Shown piece by piece: positions 43,623-51,701 of a stretch of DNA of 64,000 bases (position 1 is the stretch's first letter; each line of letters begins with the position of its first letter). The translations under genes were made by a program, and so were the position numbers. The notes beneath the pieces are model-generated. The model made no database searches, was not told the DNA's origin, and was given only the letters and a program-made list of their open reading frames with translations. Source of the stretch: Embleya scabrispora DSM 41855 (lineage in GTDB: Bacteria > Actinomycetota > Actinomycetes > Streptomycetales > Streptomycetaceae); assembly GCF_000372745.1 (NCBI RefSeq), contig NZ_KB889719.1, positions 1 through 64,000 of the forward strand, in the 5' to 3' direction.

Positions 43623-43637
43623 CGTTCCCACTCGACC

Positions 43638-43678
43638 GGCGCCCCCGATCCCCTCGTGCCGAAGGGGTCGGGGGCGCC
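43638..43678. terminator. Terminator between symporter and WYL regulator
   Basis: A 16-bp stem with a single bulged A, GGCGCCCCCGATCCCCT (43638-43654) and AGGGGTCGGGGGCGCC (43663-43678), with an 8-nt loop. It lies between the convergent symporter and WYL-regulator genes. Confidence 0.9.
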
Positions 43679-43686
43679 GTCGTGTC

Positions 43687-44742
43687 TCAGCGCGCGGGGC
43701 GGACGGTCGCGGCGTCGTCGCCCGTGCGCTCGGCGGCTCCGCCGGCCCCGGCAGCCTCGGGACGGTCCGCGTCGGCCGCGTCGGCGCTCGGTGTCGCGCC
43801 CGTGTACCGGCGGGCCAACCGGCGGATGTGGTCGACCAGTTCGGGCGGGTCCTCGACCTCGAAGTCGGCGTCCAGCAGGCTGATGTAGACGGCCAGGTTC
43901 TCGATGCTGGACGCACCGGTCTCGAACACGCAGGTGTCGTCGTCGACCACCGCGAACGAGCCGAAGGCCGGTGGTACCCGATCCGCCACCGAGGCGATCG
44001 GCGCGCGCACCAGCACCCGGGCCCGGACCTGTCCGCGCACGCTCTCCACGCCCTGGTTCACGAACGCCGCCACGTCGCCGTCGGCGGGCAGTTCGCGCGG
44101 CGTGAAGCGGGGGCCGTGCGGCGGGCGCGGGGTGATCCGGTCCATTCGGAAGGTGCGCCAGTCCTCGCGCTTGACGTCCCACGCGACCAGGTACCAGCGG
44201 CCCATCCGGTGCACGAGCCGATAGGGCTCGACCACCCGCGAGGTCTCCTTGCCATCGTGCGAGCTGTACCCGAAGCGCAGTTGCTCGTGGTCGCGGCAGG
44301 CACCGGCCAGTACGGTCATCACGTCCATGTCCACGGCCGGACCGGTCTGGCGGACCGGGACGGTGTACTTCTGTAGCGCCTTGACCCGGCGGTGCAGCCG
44401 GGACGGCAGCACCTGGTCGAGCTTGGTGAGCGCGCGCAGCATCGCCTCGTCCATGCCGTCCACGACGCTGCCGGCGGCGATCCGCAGGCCGACCACGACG
44501 CTGACCGCCTCCTCGTCGTCCAGCAGCAGCGGCGGAAGCGCCTTGCCGGCGCCGAGCCGATAGCCGCCGACCACGCCGCGTCGCGCGTGCACCGGGTAGC
44601 CCAGGCTGCGCAGCCGCTCGATGTCGTAGCGGATCGTGCGCCCGCTCACGCCGAGTCGGTCGGCGAGTTCGGGGCCGGTCCAGTCGGGCCGCGTCTGCAT
44701 GAGGGAGAGCATGCGCAAAAGTCGCGCGGAGGTTTCCAACAT
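43687..44742 (-). CDS. WYL domain transcriptional regulator (YafY/DeoR-type HTH)
   Basis: A 351-residue regulator. The N-terminal winged helix-turn-helix (HTH_11) is at about residues 5-60 (DWTGPELADRLGVSGRTIRYD). The WYL domain is near 140-215 (VEPYRLVHRMGRWYLVAWD, where WYL reads RWYLVAW). A C-terminal WCX-like domain and a disordered Ala/Asp-rich tail follow. WYL proteins sense nucleic acid or small ligands. It is divergent from the MFS exporter, with 74 bp between them, and is probably its repressor. No strong Shine-Dalgarno sequence precedes the ATG at 44742, so a leaderless mRNA is possible. Confidence 0.9.
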   Translation of the reverse strand: MLETSARLLRMLSLMQTRPDWTGPELADRLGVSGRTIRYDIERLRSLGYPVHARRGVVGGYRLGAGKALPPLLLDDEEAVSVVVGLRIAAGSVVDGMDEAMLRALTKLDQVLPSRLHRRVKALQKYTVPVRQTGPAVDMDVMTVLAGACRDHEQLRFGYSSHDGKETSRVVEPYRLVHRMGRWYLVAWDVKREDWRTFRMDRITPRPPHGPRFTPRELPADGDVAAFVNQGVESVRGQVRARVLVRAPIASVADRVPPAFGSFAVVDDDTCVFETGASSIENLAVYISLLDADFEVEDPPELVDHIRRLARRYTGATPSADAADADRPEAAGAGGAAERTGDDAATVRPAR

Positions 44743-44816
44743 GAGCCGAAGTCTGCCGGCTCCGGGTCGCGCAAACAGGAACGATCCTTGCCTGATCTAC
44801 CTTTAGATTCGGAGAC

Positions 44817-46556
44817 GTGGAAAACAGCGGCGAGAAAACCCTCGCAACCCCGATCTCCCAGTCCTCCGTAGGCCCCAAGCAGCGCTGGCTCGGACTTCTG
44901 GCGGTGCTGGCCGCCACCTTGATGAACCTGCTCGACTCCAGCGTGGTGGGCGTCGCGGCGCCCGCGATCCGCCAGGACCTGGGCGGCAGTTACGCCAGTC
45001 TCCAGTGGATCGCGGCCGGCTACACGCTCGCGCTCGCGGTGGGCCTGCTCACCGGTGCACGGCTCGGTGACATGTACGGCCGCAAGTTCATGCTGATGGT
45101 CGGCGTGGTCGGCTTCGTGGTGCTCTCGGTGGCCTGTGCGGTCGCCTGGTCCCCGGAGACGCTGATCGTCGCGCGGGTGCTCCAGGGGTTGCTGGGCGCG
45201 CTGATGATTCCGCAGACGTTCGGCCTGATCCGGGACCTGTTCCCGCCGGCCGAGATCGGCAAGGCGTTCGCGGTGTTCGGCCCGGCGATCGGGTTGTCCA
45301 CGGTGCTGGGGCCGATCGTCGCCGGTGTGCTCGTTGACGTCGACCTGTTCGGCACCGGGTGGCGGATGATCTTCCTGATCAACGTTCCGCTGGGCGCGTT
45401 CGCGCTGCTGATGGGACGGCGGATGTTGCCGAAGGCGCCGCCGAGCGAGGCGGGCGGCCGGCTCGACGTGCTGGGCATGGTGCTCGCGGGGGTCGGTACC
45501 TTCATGCTCGTGCACCCGCTCGTCCAGGGACGCGAACTCGGCTGGCCGGTCTGGTCGTTGGTCGAGTGTGCGGCGTCGCTGCCGGTGCTGGCCGGGTTCG
45601 CGGTCCACCAGTTGCGGCGCGAGGCGGCGGGACGGGTGCCGCTGATCAGGCTCGGCGTGTTCCGACGCCGGTCGTACGCCTCGGGCGTCGGCTTCGTGAT
45701 GGTGTTCTTCGGCGCGATCGTCGGGATCTCGATGGCGGTCGGCCTGTTCCTCCAGCTCGGCCTGGGCTACAGCCCGACCCGAGCGAGCCTGACGATGGGC
45801 GCGTGGGCGCTCGGCGCGTTCGTCGGGTCCGGCTTCAGCGGCGTGGTGATGGGCAAGCTGGGCCGGCGCATCCTGCACATCGGGCTGGGCGTGATGGCGG
45901 TGGGCATCGCCTGGATGTACCTGGTCTTCGCGGACGCCGGGGTGGGCGTCGGCACCGGCGACCTGCTCGCTCCGCTGGGGCTGTTCGGGCTCGGCATGGG
46001 GATGATCTTCGTACCGGTCTTCGACATCATCATGGGCGAGGTCGAGGACCACGAGGTCGGCTCGGCGTCCGGGGCGCTCGAATCCCTCCAGCAGCTCGGC
46101 GCCTCGCTGGGCATCGCGATCCTGGGCACGGTGTTCTTCGGGGTGATCGGCGCTCAGGCCACCCACAACTTCGACGAGAACGCGGCACCGAAGCTGCGCA
46201 CGGAGCTGACCGCGGCGGGTGTTCCGGTGAGTACGCAGGACGCGATCGTGGCCGGGCTGCGGGCGTGTGTGGACGCCCGGGAGAACGCCACCGACCCGGA
46301 CCGGCTCCCGGCGAGCTGCACGAGCATCCCGGTCACCCCGGCCTCCGCCGCGGCGGTCGCCAAGGCGGGCGCCGAAACGCACACCCGCTCCTCGGTCGAC
46401 GCGGTCAAGCGCACGACGCTGCTCGCCCTCGGGCTGACGGCGGTGGCCTTCGCCCTGGGCTTCCTGCTGCCGAAGCGGGCCCGGGAGAACCAGTTCACCG
46501 AGCCGGACACCTCGCCCGCCTCCGCACCGGAGCCGCGCGAACCGTCCCTGGCCTGA
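44817..46556 (+). CDS. MFS transporter, DHA2 (EmrB/QacA) family
   Basis: A 579-residue drug:H+ antiporter of the 14-helix type. Conserved segments are LLDSSVVGVAAPAIRQDL in helix 1, motif A GARLGDMYGRKFML after helix 2, and motif C near GPAIGLSTVLGPIVAGVLVD. The C-terminal extension has a long loop before the last helix (residues about 440-520, with two Cys) and an acidic, Pro-rich tail. The GTG at 44817 has GGAG only 2 nt upstream. Export of a toxic compound or a metabolite is likely, controlled by the divergent WYL regulator. Confidence 0.92.
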   Translation: MENSGEKTLATPISQSSVGPKQRWLGLLAVLAATLMNLLDSSVVGVAAPAIRQDLGGSYASLQWIAAGYTLALAVGLLTGARLGDMYGRKFMLMVGVVGFVVLSVACAVAWSPETLIVARVLQGLLGALMIPQTFGLIRDLFPPAEIGKAFAVFGPAIGLSTVLGPIVAGVLVDVDLFGTGWRMIFLINVPLGAFALLMGRRMLPKAPPSEAGGRLDVLGMVLAGVGTFMLVHPLVQGRELGWPVWSLVECAASLPVLAGFAVHQLRREAAGRVPLIRLGVFRRRSYASGVGFVMVFFGAIVGISMAVGLFLQLGLGYSPTRASLTMGAWALGAFVGSGFSGVVMGKLGRRILHIGLGVMAVGIAWMYLVFADAGVGVGTGDLLAPLGLFGLGMGMIFVPVFDIIMGEVEDHEVGSASGALESLQQLGASLGIAILGTVFFGVIGAQATHNFDENAAPKLRTELTAAGVPVSTQDAIVAGLRACVDARENATDPDRLPASCTSIPVTPASAAAVAKAGAETHTRSSVDAVKRTTLLALGLTAVAFALGFLLPKRARENQFTEPDTSPASAPEPREPSLA

Positions 46557-46569
46557 CCGCCGAGCCCAC

Positions 46570-46619
46570 CGCCGATCGGCGCGGAACCCCTCCCCGGGGC
46601 CCGCGCCGATCGGCGTTTT
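46570..46619 (+). terminator. Rho-independent terminator after MFS gene
   Basis: A perfect 15-bp stem (46570-46584 with 46601-46615, core GCCGATCGGCGCGG) has a GC-rich loop that can itself fold. It is followed by TTTT (46616-46619). Confidence 0.92.
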
Positions 46620-46661
46620 CGACGACCCGAACCCAAGCCTCGACGACCCGAACCCAAGCCT
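46620..46661. repeat. Perfect 21-bp tandem duplication
   Basis: Two identical copies of a 21-bp unit (cgacgacccgaacccaagcct, 46620-46640 and 46641-46661). They directly follow the MFS terminator and are themselves followed by a decayed third copy. No coding or hairpin role is apparent. Confidence 0.85.
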
Positions 46662-47112
46662 CGGCGGGCCGGGAACAAAACTCGGCCCGGAGGTCGACCA
46701 CTTCCCGGAGTCGGATTCACCTGTCGGGCAGTGTGGTGGCACTGGGTTCACCCTCGTTCGGGATGCCGGCTCCCTGGTTCGGCAGCCGCCGCGATCCCTA
46801 CCGTCGTGGACATGACCCTTCAGTCCGCCGTGCCGTGTCGGGCCGAGCGTGTTCGGCGGCGAGTCGTCTTCCTGGTCACCGGTGTGCCGTCGCGGTGTTG
46901 CGATTTCTGGAGCGGGGCTGAGTGCGGGCGTCCCGCCCGTGCGCACCGCGTATCCGAGCCCCGACTCCGTGTCCCGTGTCCGACGCCCATCGCGCCGTCC
47001 AGGGCCGGTCCGGGGCGCACGTCGCCGAGGCCCTCATCGACCGCGAAACCTACGACCGCGCCCCCTGACCGCCCCGGTCCGGGCAGCGAGGGATGCGCGC
47101 GAGAATGGTTGT
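46662..47112. other. Intergenic region, 451 bp, no supported gene
   Basis: Between the repeat and the GNAT gene I see no convincing gene. A 30-codon frame (GTG 46976 to TGA 47068, ending in ALIDRETYDRAP) reads like a protein tail. It has no Shine-Dalgarno sequence and may be a gene remnant. Confidence 0.5.
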
Positions 47113-47631
47113 ATGACAACGCCCGTCCGGCTTTCCGCGATCGATCTCGTCACGTACACCCCCGGTCTGGCCGCGCTGCTCGTGGACGCGGTCGAGGACG
47201 GGGCCGGGGTCGGCTTCCTCACGCCGTTGCCGATCGACGCGGCCGCCGAGTGGTGGGCGACCCAGGGGACCGAGATACGCAGCAATCGCACCGTGGTGTG
47301 GGTGACCTCGGACCACGAAGGCGTCACCGGGACCATCCAGCTCCGATTCGCCGGCATGCCGGACAGCCGGCATCGCGCCTCGGTGTCCAAGCTGCTGGTC
47401 CACCGGCGCGCTCGGGGCAACGGACTGGGGCGTGAACTCCTGTCCACGGCAGAGCAGTTCGCGGCGGCGGCGGGCCGCAGCCTGCTCACCCTGGACACCC
47501 CGACCGGCAGCGGTGCGGAGCATCTGTACAAGAGCGCCGGCTGGATCGAGTCGGGCGCCATCCCGGCCTATGCCGCGGACCCGTCGGGCGTGTTGCGGTC
47601 CAGCACGCTCTTCCACAAGTACCTGGGCTGA
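47113..47631 (+). CDS. GNAT family N-acetyltransferase
   Basis: A 172-residue acetyltransferase. Motif A for acetyl-CoA binding is ARGNGLGRELLSTAEQFAAA (about 98-117), preceded by a strand with KLLVHRR. TPTGSGAEHLYKSAGWIESG completes motif B. It resembles the Rimi/AAC(6')-like group acting on small amines or protein N-termini; the substrate is unknown. The ATG at 47113 is chosen as the first in-frame methionine before the fold, with only a weak Shine-Dalgarno sequence. It lies 27 bp before the DUF4186 gene. Confidence 0.88.
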   Translation: MTTPVRLSAIDLVTYTPGLAALLVDAVEDGAGVGFLTPLPIDAAAEWWATQGTEIRSNRTVVWVTSDHEGVTGTIQLRFAGMPDSRHRASVSKLLVHRRARGNGLGRELLSTAEQFAAAAGRSLLTLDTPTGSGAEHLYKSAGWIESGAIPAYAADPSGVLRSSTLFHKYLG

Positions 47632-47658
47632 GCCGGACGGGTTACCGTTGGAGGCGAT

Positions 47659-48162
47659 ATGACAACCAAGACCTCCAAGGGCGCCAGGCCCGAGCCGCTC
47701 GACGCCCGCCTGGACGCGATCGGCAAGCTGCCCTCCCGCGCCAAGTTCCACCTGCCCGGCCGGGAGCGTACGGTCGCCCTGACGCTGGGCGAATCCGGCG
47801 TGCGCTGGTACGCGTACGACCTGGTCGCGCGTCGCCTGGGCCCCGCGAAGCCCAGCAAGGAAGGCCGGCAGACCCCGTATCGGGGCCACCCGGTGTTCGT
47901 CGCCCAGCACGCCACCGGCACGTGCTGCCGAGGCTGCCTCGAAGAACTGCACGCCATCCCCAAGGGCCGGCCGCTGGACAAGGCCGAGCTCAACTACGTC
48001 GTCAACGTCATCTGCCTGTGGCTGACCCGGGAGATCGGCCCGGTCGCCAAGCCGAGCGGTCGCGCGGCCCGCGCCCCGCGCTCGGCGATGCCCACCGTCC
48101 CGGAGAACCCGACCGGCTCCACCAGGTCCGCCCGCGCGACCCGCGCCGCACGCTCGCGCTGA
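47659..48162 (+). CDS. DUF4186 domain protein
   Basis: A 167-residue protein. The conserved DUF4186 core is visible as AKFHLPGRER, then GRQTPYRGHPVFVAQHATGT and CCRGCLEELHAIPKGRPL. The CCRGC cluster and conserved His suggest a metal site, but no function is established. After about residue 125 the sequence becomes basic and low in complexity (RSARATRAARSR). GGAGG lies 4 bp upstream of the ATG. It follows the GNAT gene closely and is convergent with the FN3 lipoprotein gene. Confidence 0.87.
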   Translation: MTTKTSKGARPEPLDARLDAIGKLPSRAKFHLPGRERTVALTLGESGVRWYAYDLVARRLGPAKPSKEGRQTPYRGHPVFVAQHATGTCCRGCLEELHAIPKGRPLDKAELNYVVNVICLWLTREIGPVAKPSGRAARAPRSAMPTVPENPTGSTRSARATRAARSR

Positions 48163-48204
48163 CGCTCTGCCGGTCGCCCGGGGCCGGCTCCCGAGAGTCG
48201 ATCC

Positions 48205-49218
48205 TCAGGAGCCGCCCGGCCCGGCCGGCGCCGTCGTGGTCGTCGCCGGGTCCCAAGCCGAGGGCGCGTCCGACAGGGTCAGGTCGGCGGAGAAGGCGCC
48301 CCATTTACCGTCCGGCAACTGGCCGCGGATCTTCAGCACGTGCCCGGCCACCGGCCGATCACCCAGCGGAAGGCTGTACCGCGCCGTCCCGGGCGGCGGT
48401 GCCACGCCCCACATCACCGTGGTCAGGAACTTCCCGTCCAGGTACACCTCGTAGCTCGCGACCGTCCCGTCGACATCCGGCGGCATCCAGCTCAGGTCCA
48501 CGTAGGTGCCGTCCACCGCGACCCGAGGTACCGCCCGCAGCTCGGTCGGGGCGGTGTCGCGTCCGTCCCCGGCGCCCTGCTCGGTGACCACGGTCACCGC
48601 GTTGCTCTCCGGTGACTTGTTGTCCGCGGCGTCGCGGGCGGTGACGGTGAAGCTGTATTCGGTGCCCGGTCGCAGGCCGGTGACCACCGCCGTGGTCAGC
48701 CCCCCGGCCACGCTGTGCACCCGCACGCCGGCCTGCCAGATGTCGTATGCGCTCACCCCGACGTCGTCCGTGGCGGCCTCCCAGGCCAGTGTCGCGCCGA
48801 CGGCCCCCCGGGCCTGCCCGCGCACGTTGCGCGGCGCGGTCGGCGGCACCCGTTCGCCCCGGGCCACGGACAACGTCGTGGCCGGGACCGATGCGCTCGC
48901 CGGCGACACGTTGCCGGCCCGGTCCCGGGCCCGCACGGAGAACGAGTACGCGGTCCCCGGGGTCAGTCCGCCGACGTCGACCATGTGCCGCCCGCCGGTC
49001 ACATCCAGCACCTTCGCGTCCCCGCGATACACCTCGAACACCGCGACGTCCGGATCGGCGCGCCACATCACGTGCACCGACACCGAACTCGACGCGAGCG
49101 CACTGACCTCACCGGGCACCGCCGGCGCCGTCGTATCCCGCCCGTCCTCGGAACATCCCGCCACCACGAGCGCAACGGCCAACCCCGACAAGCCGATCCA
49201 AGCCATCCGTCGCGCCAC
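48205..49218 (-). CDS. Lipoprotein with three fibronectin type III domains
   Basis: A 337-residue exported protein. The signal peptide ends in LVVAGC, with lipidated Cys22. Three FN3 repeats follow at about 25-115, 120-215 and 225-320, marked by GLTPGTAYSFSVRARDRAGN and GLRPGTEYSFTVTARDAADN. The third is more diverged. It ends in a Thr/Pro/Gly-rich tail. Such proteins are surface scaffold or binding modules and often accompany carbohydrate-active enzymes, but none is nearby. I chose GTG 49218 because GAGAGG lies just upstream; a frame to 49359 is open but lacks a signal peptide at its start. Confidence 0.87.
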   Translation of the reverse strand: MARRMAWIGLSGLAVALVVAGCSEDGRDTTAPAVPGEVSALASSSVSVHVMWRADPDVAVFEVYRGDAKVLDVTGGRHMVDVGGLTPGTAYSFSVRARDRAGNVSPASASVPATTLSVARGERVPPTAPRNVRGQARGAVGATLAWEAATDDVGVSAYDIWQAGVRVHSVAGGLTTAVVTGLRPGTEYSFTVTARDAADNKSPESNAVTVVTEQGAGDGRDTAPTELRAVPRVAVDGTYVDLSWMPPDVDGTVASYEVYLDGKFLTTVMWGVAPPPGTARYSLPLGDRPVAGHVLKIRGQLPDGKWGAFSADLTLSDAPSAWDPATTTTAPAGPGGS

Positions 49219-49392
49219 AATGCCTCTCTCCACCGAGAGCAATTGGTCTAGACATATATGGCACAGCACCCGGCCCACGACAAGCGAAAGACGGTCGGGA
49301 AAATGATCCTCCGCCCCGAATCGGGGTTTGACGCGCCGGTCGAAAGCCGAGCGGTTCACTCGACCGTGTCCGGCCCGCGCGGCCTGCGGGGG

Positions 49393-49929
49393 CTACTTGC
49401 TCAGTGTGTTGGCTCCCACGATGAACAGGCCGAGCAGCATGTCCACCCCGCCGACCCGGCAGGCCGCGGCCCAGCCCCGGCCGGCCACTCGGGCCGCCGA
49501 CAGGCCCCAGCCGAACAGGGTCGCCGTATTCAGGAACAGGACCACCTCGATCGCGGACTCCTCGCCCCACCATCTCGCCTGCGCGCCGAGCAGCGCCGCC
49601 ACCGCCGGCAGTACCGCGACCACCAGCGGCCACTCGGTCAGCACCGACCGCGCGGTGCTCACGGCGACCGTCGTCGGGTCGGCGGTGCGGTGTGCGATGG
49701 CATGCGCGTAGCCGTGCGCCGCTGCCGATGCCAGTGCCGCGAGCAGCACCCACAACGCGTCGTAGCCGGGATTGGGCACCCCGCTGTCCTTCGCCAGGGC
49801 AGCGGCCATCGTGCTGCCCAACACCGTTCCGTACACGCCGCCGAACAACAGCCGCTGCACGGGCTCGGCCCGCCGAGCGGGCGCACTCGATTCACCGGAG
49901 CCGCTGAAGCGGCTGGAGCCGCCGAACAA
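49393..49929 (-). CDS. Multi-pass membrane protein, unknown
   Basis: About 178 residues with four predicted helices: near 25-45 (LLFGGVYGTVLGSTMAAALA), near 60-78 (LWVLLAALASAAAHGYAHAI), near 100-120 (WPLVVAVLPAVAALLGAQA) and two close helices at the C-terminus. The AHGYAHAIAH segment is His-rich. I do not recognise a family. The strongest Shine-Dalgarno sequence (GGGAGGTGGGATC) points to a TTG start at 49929. An ATG at 49959 would add 10 residues but lacks such a sequence. It is divergent from the toxin-antitoxin genes. Confidence 0.78.
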   Translation of the reverse strand: MFGGSSRFSGSGESSAPARRAEPVQRLLFGGVYGTVLGSTMAAALAKDSGVPNPGYDALWVLLAALASAAAHGYAHAIAHRTADPTTVAVSTARSVLTEWPLVVAVLPAVAALLGAQARWWGEESAIEVVLFLNTATLFGWGLSAARVAGRGWAAACRVGGVDMLLGLFIVGANTLSK

Positions 49930-49997
49930 GATCCCACCTCCCGAATATGACCAAAGCATGTCATTTCGGAAGTCGGATCAGGGCTTGGGGGCCTCGC

Positions 49998-50038
49998 TTG
50001 CCGGTCTCACCGTTCGTACGTACATTATTCTGTACGTA
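49998..50038 (+). promoter_or_regulatory. yefM-yoeB promoter and palindromic operator
   Basis: A perfect inverted repeat, TACGTACA-N6-TGTACGTA (50017-50038), overlaps the -10 box TACATT (50021-50026). A TTGCCG box (49998-50003) lies 17 bp upstream of it. The repeat contains the TGTAC core known from E. coli yefM-yoeB operators. It fits autorepression by the antitoxin or the toxin-antitoxin complex. Confidence 0.82.
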
Positions 50039-50051
50039 TAGGAGGTCTCCC

Positions 50052-50303
50052 ATGAAGACCATGAGCTACTCCGAGTCTCGGGCGAAGTACGCCGAGACGC
50101 TCGACTCCGTGGTGAACGACCGCGAAGAAGTCGTGATCACCCGGGCCGGGCACGAGCCCGTCGTGATCGTCTCCCTCGACGACTATCAGTCGCTGAAGGA
50201 GACTGCCTACCTGCTCCGCAGCCCGGAGAACGCCCGGCGGCTGATCACCGCGATGGAGCGACTGGAATCCGGCGGTGGAGAGCGGCACGAGCTCGCCGAG
50301 TGA
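50052..50303 (+). CDS. yefM: Antitoxin YefM (Phd/YefM family)
   Basis: An 83-residue antitoxin. The N-terminal DNA-binding half reads TMSYSESRAKYAETLDSVVN, then VVITRAGHEPVVIVSLDDYQ, typical of YefM. The charged C-terminal part binds and masks the YoeB toxin. AGGAGG lies 6 bp upstream of the ATG. The toxin gene begins at the end of this gene with a GTGA overlap, so translation is coupled. The palindrome at 50017-50038 is the predicted operator. Confidence 0.95.
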   Translation: MKTMSYSESRAKYAETLDSVVNDREEVVITRAGHEPVVIVSLDDYQSLKETAYLLRSPENARRLITAMERLESGGGERHELAE

Positions 50304-50560
50304 AGCTCACGTGGGACGAGTATGCGTGGGACGACTACCTCTGGTGGCAGACCGAGGACCGCAAGGTGCTCAAGCGCATCAACGAGCTGATCAACGACAT
50401 CAGGCGGAACGGCAACGAGGGCATCGGCAAGCCCGAATCGCTCAAGCACGGCTTCCAGGGCTACTGGTCGCGCCGGATCACCGAAGAACACCGCCTCGTC
50501 TACAAGATCGCGGACGACCACATCCGGATCGCCGCCTGCCGATACCACTACGGCAAATAG
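50300..50560 (+). CDS. yoeB: Toxin YoeB (Txe/YoeB family endoribonuclease)
   Basis: An 86-residue ribosome-dependent mRNA endonuclease of the RelE superfamily. Residues correspond one to one with E. coli YoeB: Glu46 (GKPESL), Arg65 (EEHRLVYKI) and His83 and Tyr84 at the end (CRYHYGK). The protein is full length, so it should be active. The GTG at 50300 overlaps the yefM stop. After it, 50561-50794 carries no gene, only a short hairpin-like GGGCG-ttcg-CGCCC near 50720. Confidence 0.95.
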   Translation: MKLTWDEYAWDDYLWWQTEDRKVLKRINELINDIRRNGNEGIGKPESLKHGFQGYWSRRITEEHRLVYKIADDHIRIAACRYHYGK

Positions 50561-50794
50561 CGCCAATCACGCAAAGACGGTCTGCGGTCCTCCCCTGATG
50601 TCGCCCGCCGGACCGACTCCCATACAACTCACATGGAACCCGCGTAGACCCTGACCGGAGCCGGAACGGCGACCCTGCCGAGTCCGCGGAAGGAGCCGAA
50701 AGGGGCCCCGCAGTACGGGCGTTCGCGCCCGGGGGGCCGCGCCACCGGCTTCAATGGTTGTCGAGGCGACGTGTGCGGAAATCGGGGGCATTCC

Positions 50795-51643
50795 ATGATG
50801 CGGGTGGTGGCGGCGGGGTCGGCTCTGATCGTGAGCGGCGCGCTGTTGGTCGGGTGTCAGGGCGGCTCGTCCAAGGGTGGCCCGTTCGGCCTGGGGGCGA
50901 CCGACTCGCCCACCGCGAGCGCGAGCCGGGACGGGATAACCGAGCCGCCTCCGCCGCCGTCGCCGGACCCGGCCACCCCCGAGCCGCCGGTGACCAGCGC
51001 TCCGCCGCGGCCCACCGCGACCGAGCGGGCCGACGTCCCGCTCACCACCGCGCAGGCCAAGACGCTGGTCGCGACGGTCGCGCTGGTACCCAAGGACTGG
51101 GGTCCGACCTACGTCCCCCAGGAGCGCAACTACGAGTACGGCGCCCTCGATCGGGTGATCACCGGCACCGACTGCAAGCAGGTCGTCCAGGGCACCGTGC
51201 CGGGCGCGCTCGCAACCATGGCGCGCTACGTGTACATCCCGGACGGCCAACCGAGCGTGGACAACCTCAGCAAGACGCTCGCGACGTCCTCCGCGACCGT
51301 GTACGCCGACACCGCCGCGGCGCAGACCGACATGCGGATCGGCATCGCCGACGGGCGGCGCTGCCCGAACCAGGTGCTCGCCGGGGACGAGAAGCTGAAC
51401 GGCATCCAGGTCTTCGACCTGACCGTGCCGGGCATCGACGAGGTGCACGTGGCGCGGGCCCAGTGGTTCGGCCGGGGTGGCGGGCCGCCGTTCCAGTACG
51501 TGTGGGTGACCGCGCGTCAGGGCCAGATGGTGCTCACCGCCGCGGTCGTGGACCGGGGCGACAAGACCTTCGAGTCGGCCAAGAACCAGGCCATCGACGC
51601 GCTGGCCAAGATGGTCGCCCGAACCCGGGTACAACTGCGCTGA
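50795..51643 (+). CDS. Putative lipoprotein, paralogue 1
   Basis: A 282-residue exported protein. The signal peptide ends in LLVGC, with Cys21, and is followed by a Ser/Thr/Pro-rich linker (about 25-80). The globular domain starts at AQAKTLVATVALVPKDWG and contains one pair of Cys (near 130 and 190). No family is recognised. It shares the plan and the QA-LxA-xxLxPxDWG motif with the next gene, and they are clearly paralogues. The ATG at 50795 follows GGGGG with 7-nt spacing. A role as an envelope sensor or binding protein is possible. Confidence 0.78.
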   Translation: MMRVVAAGSALIVSGALLVGCQGGSSKGGPFGLGATDSPTASASRDGITEPPPPPSPDPATPEPPVTSAPPRPTATERADVPLTTAQAKTLVATVALVPKDWGPTYVPQERNYEYGALDRVITGTDCKQVVQGTVPGALATMARYVYIPDGQPSVDNLSKTLATSSATVYADTAAAQTDMRIGIADGRRCPNQVLAGDEKLNGIQVFDLTVPGIDEVHVARAQWFGRGGGPPFQYVWVTARQGQMVLTAAVVDRGDKTFESAKNQAIDALAKMVARTRVQLR

Positions 51644-51701
51644 TCCCGCCGCAACCCCGCTGATTACCATGGAGCTTCACGCTCACGGGGGGAACATCGG
51701 C

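Noticed and set aside
46976-47068. A 30-codon frame ending in ALIDRETYDRAP between the MFS and GNAT genes
   Set aside because: It reads like a protein tail but lacks a Shine-Dalgarno sequence and any upstream part of a gene in frame. It is better seen as a remnant or chance.
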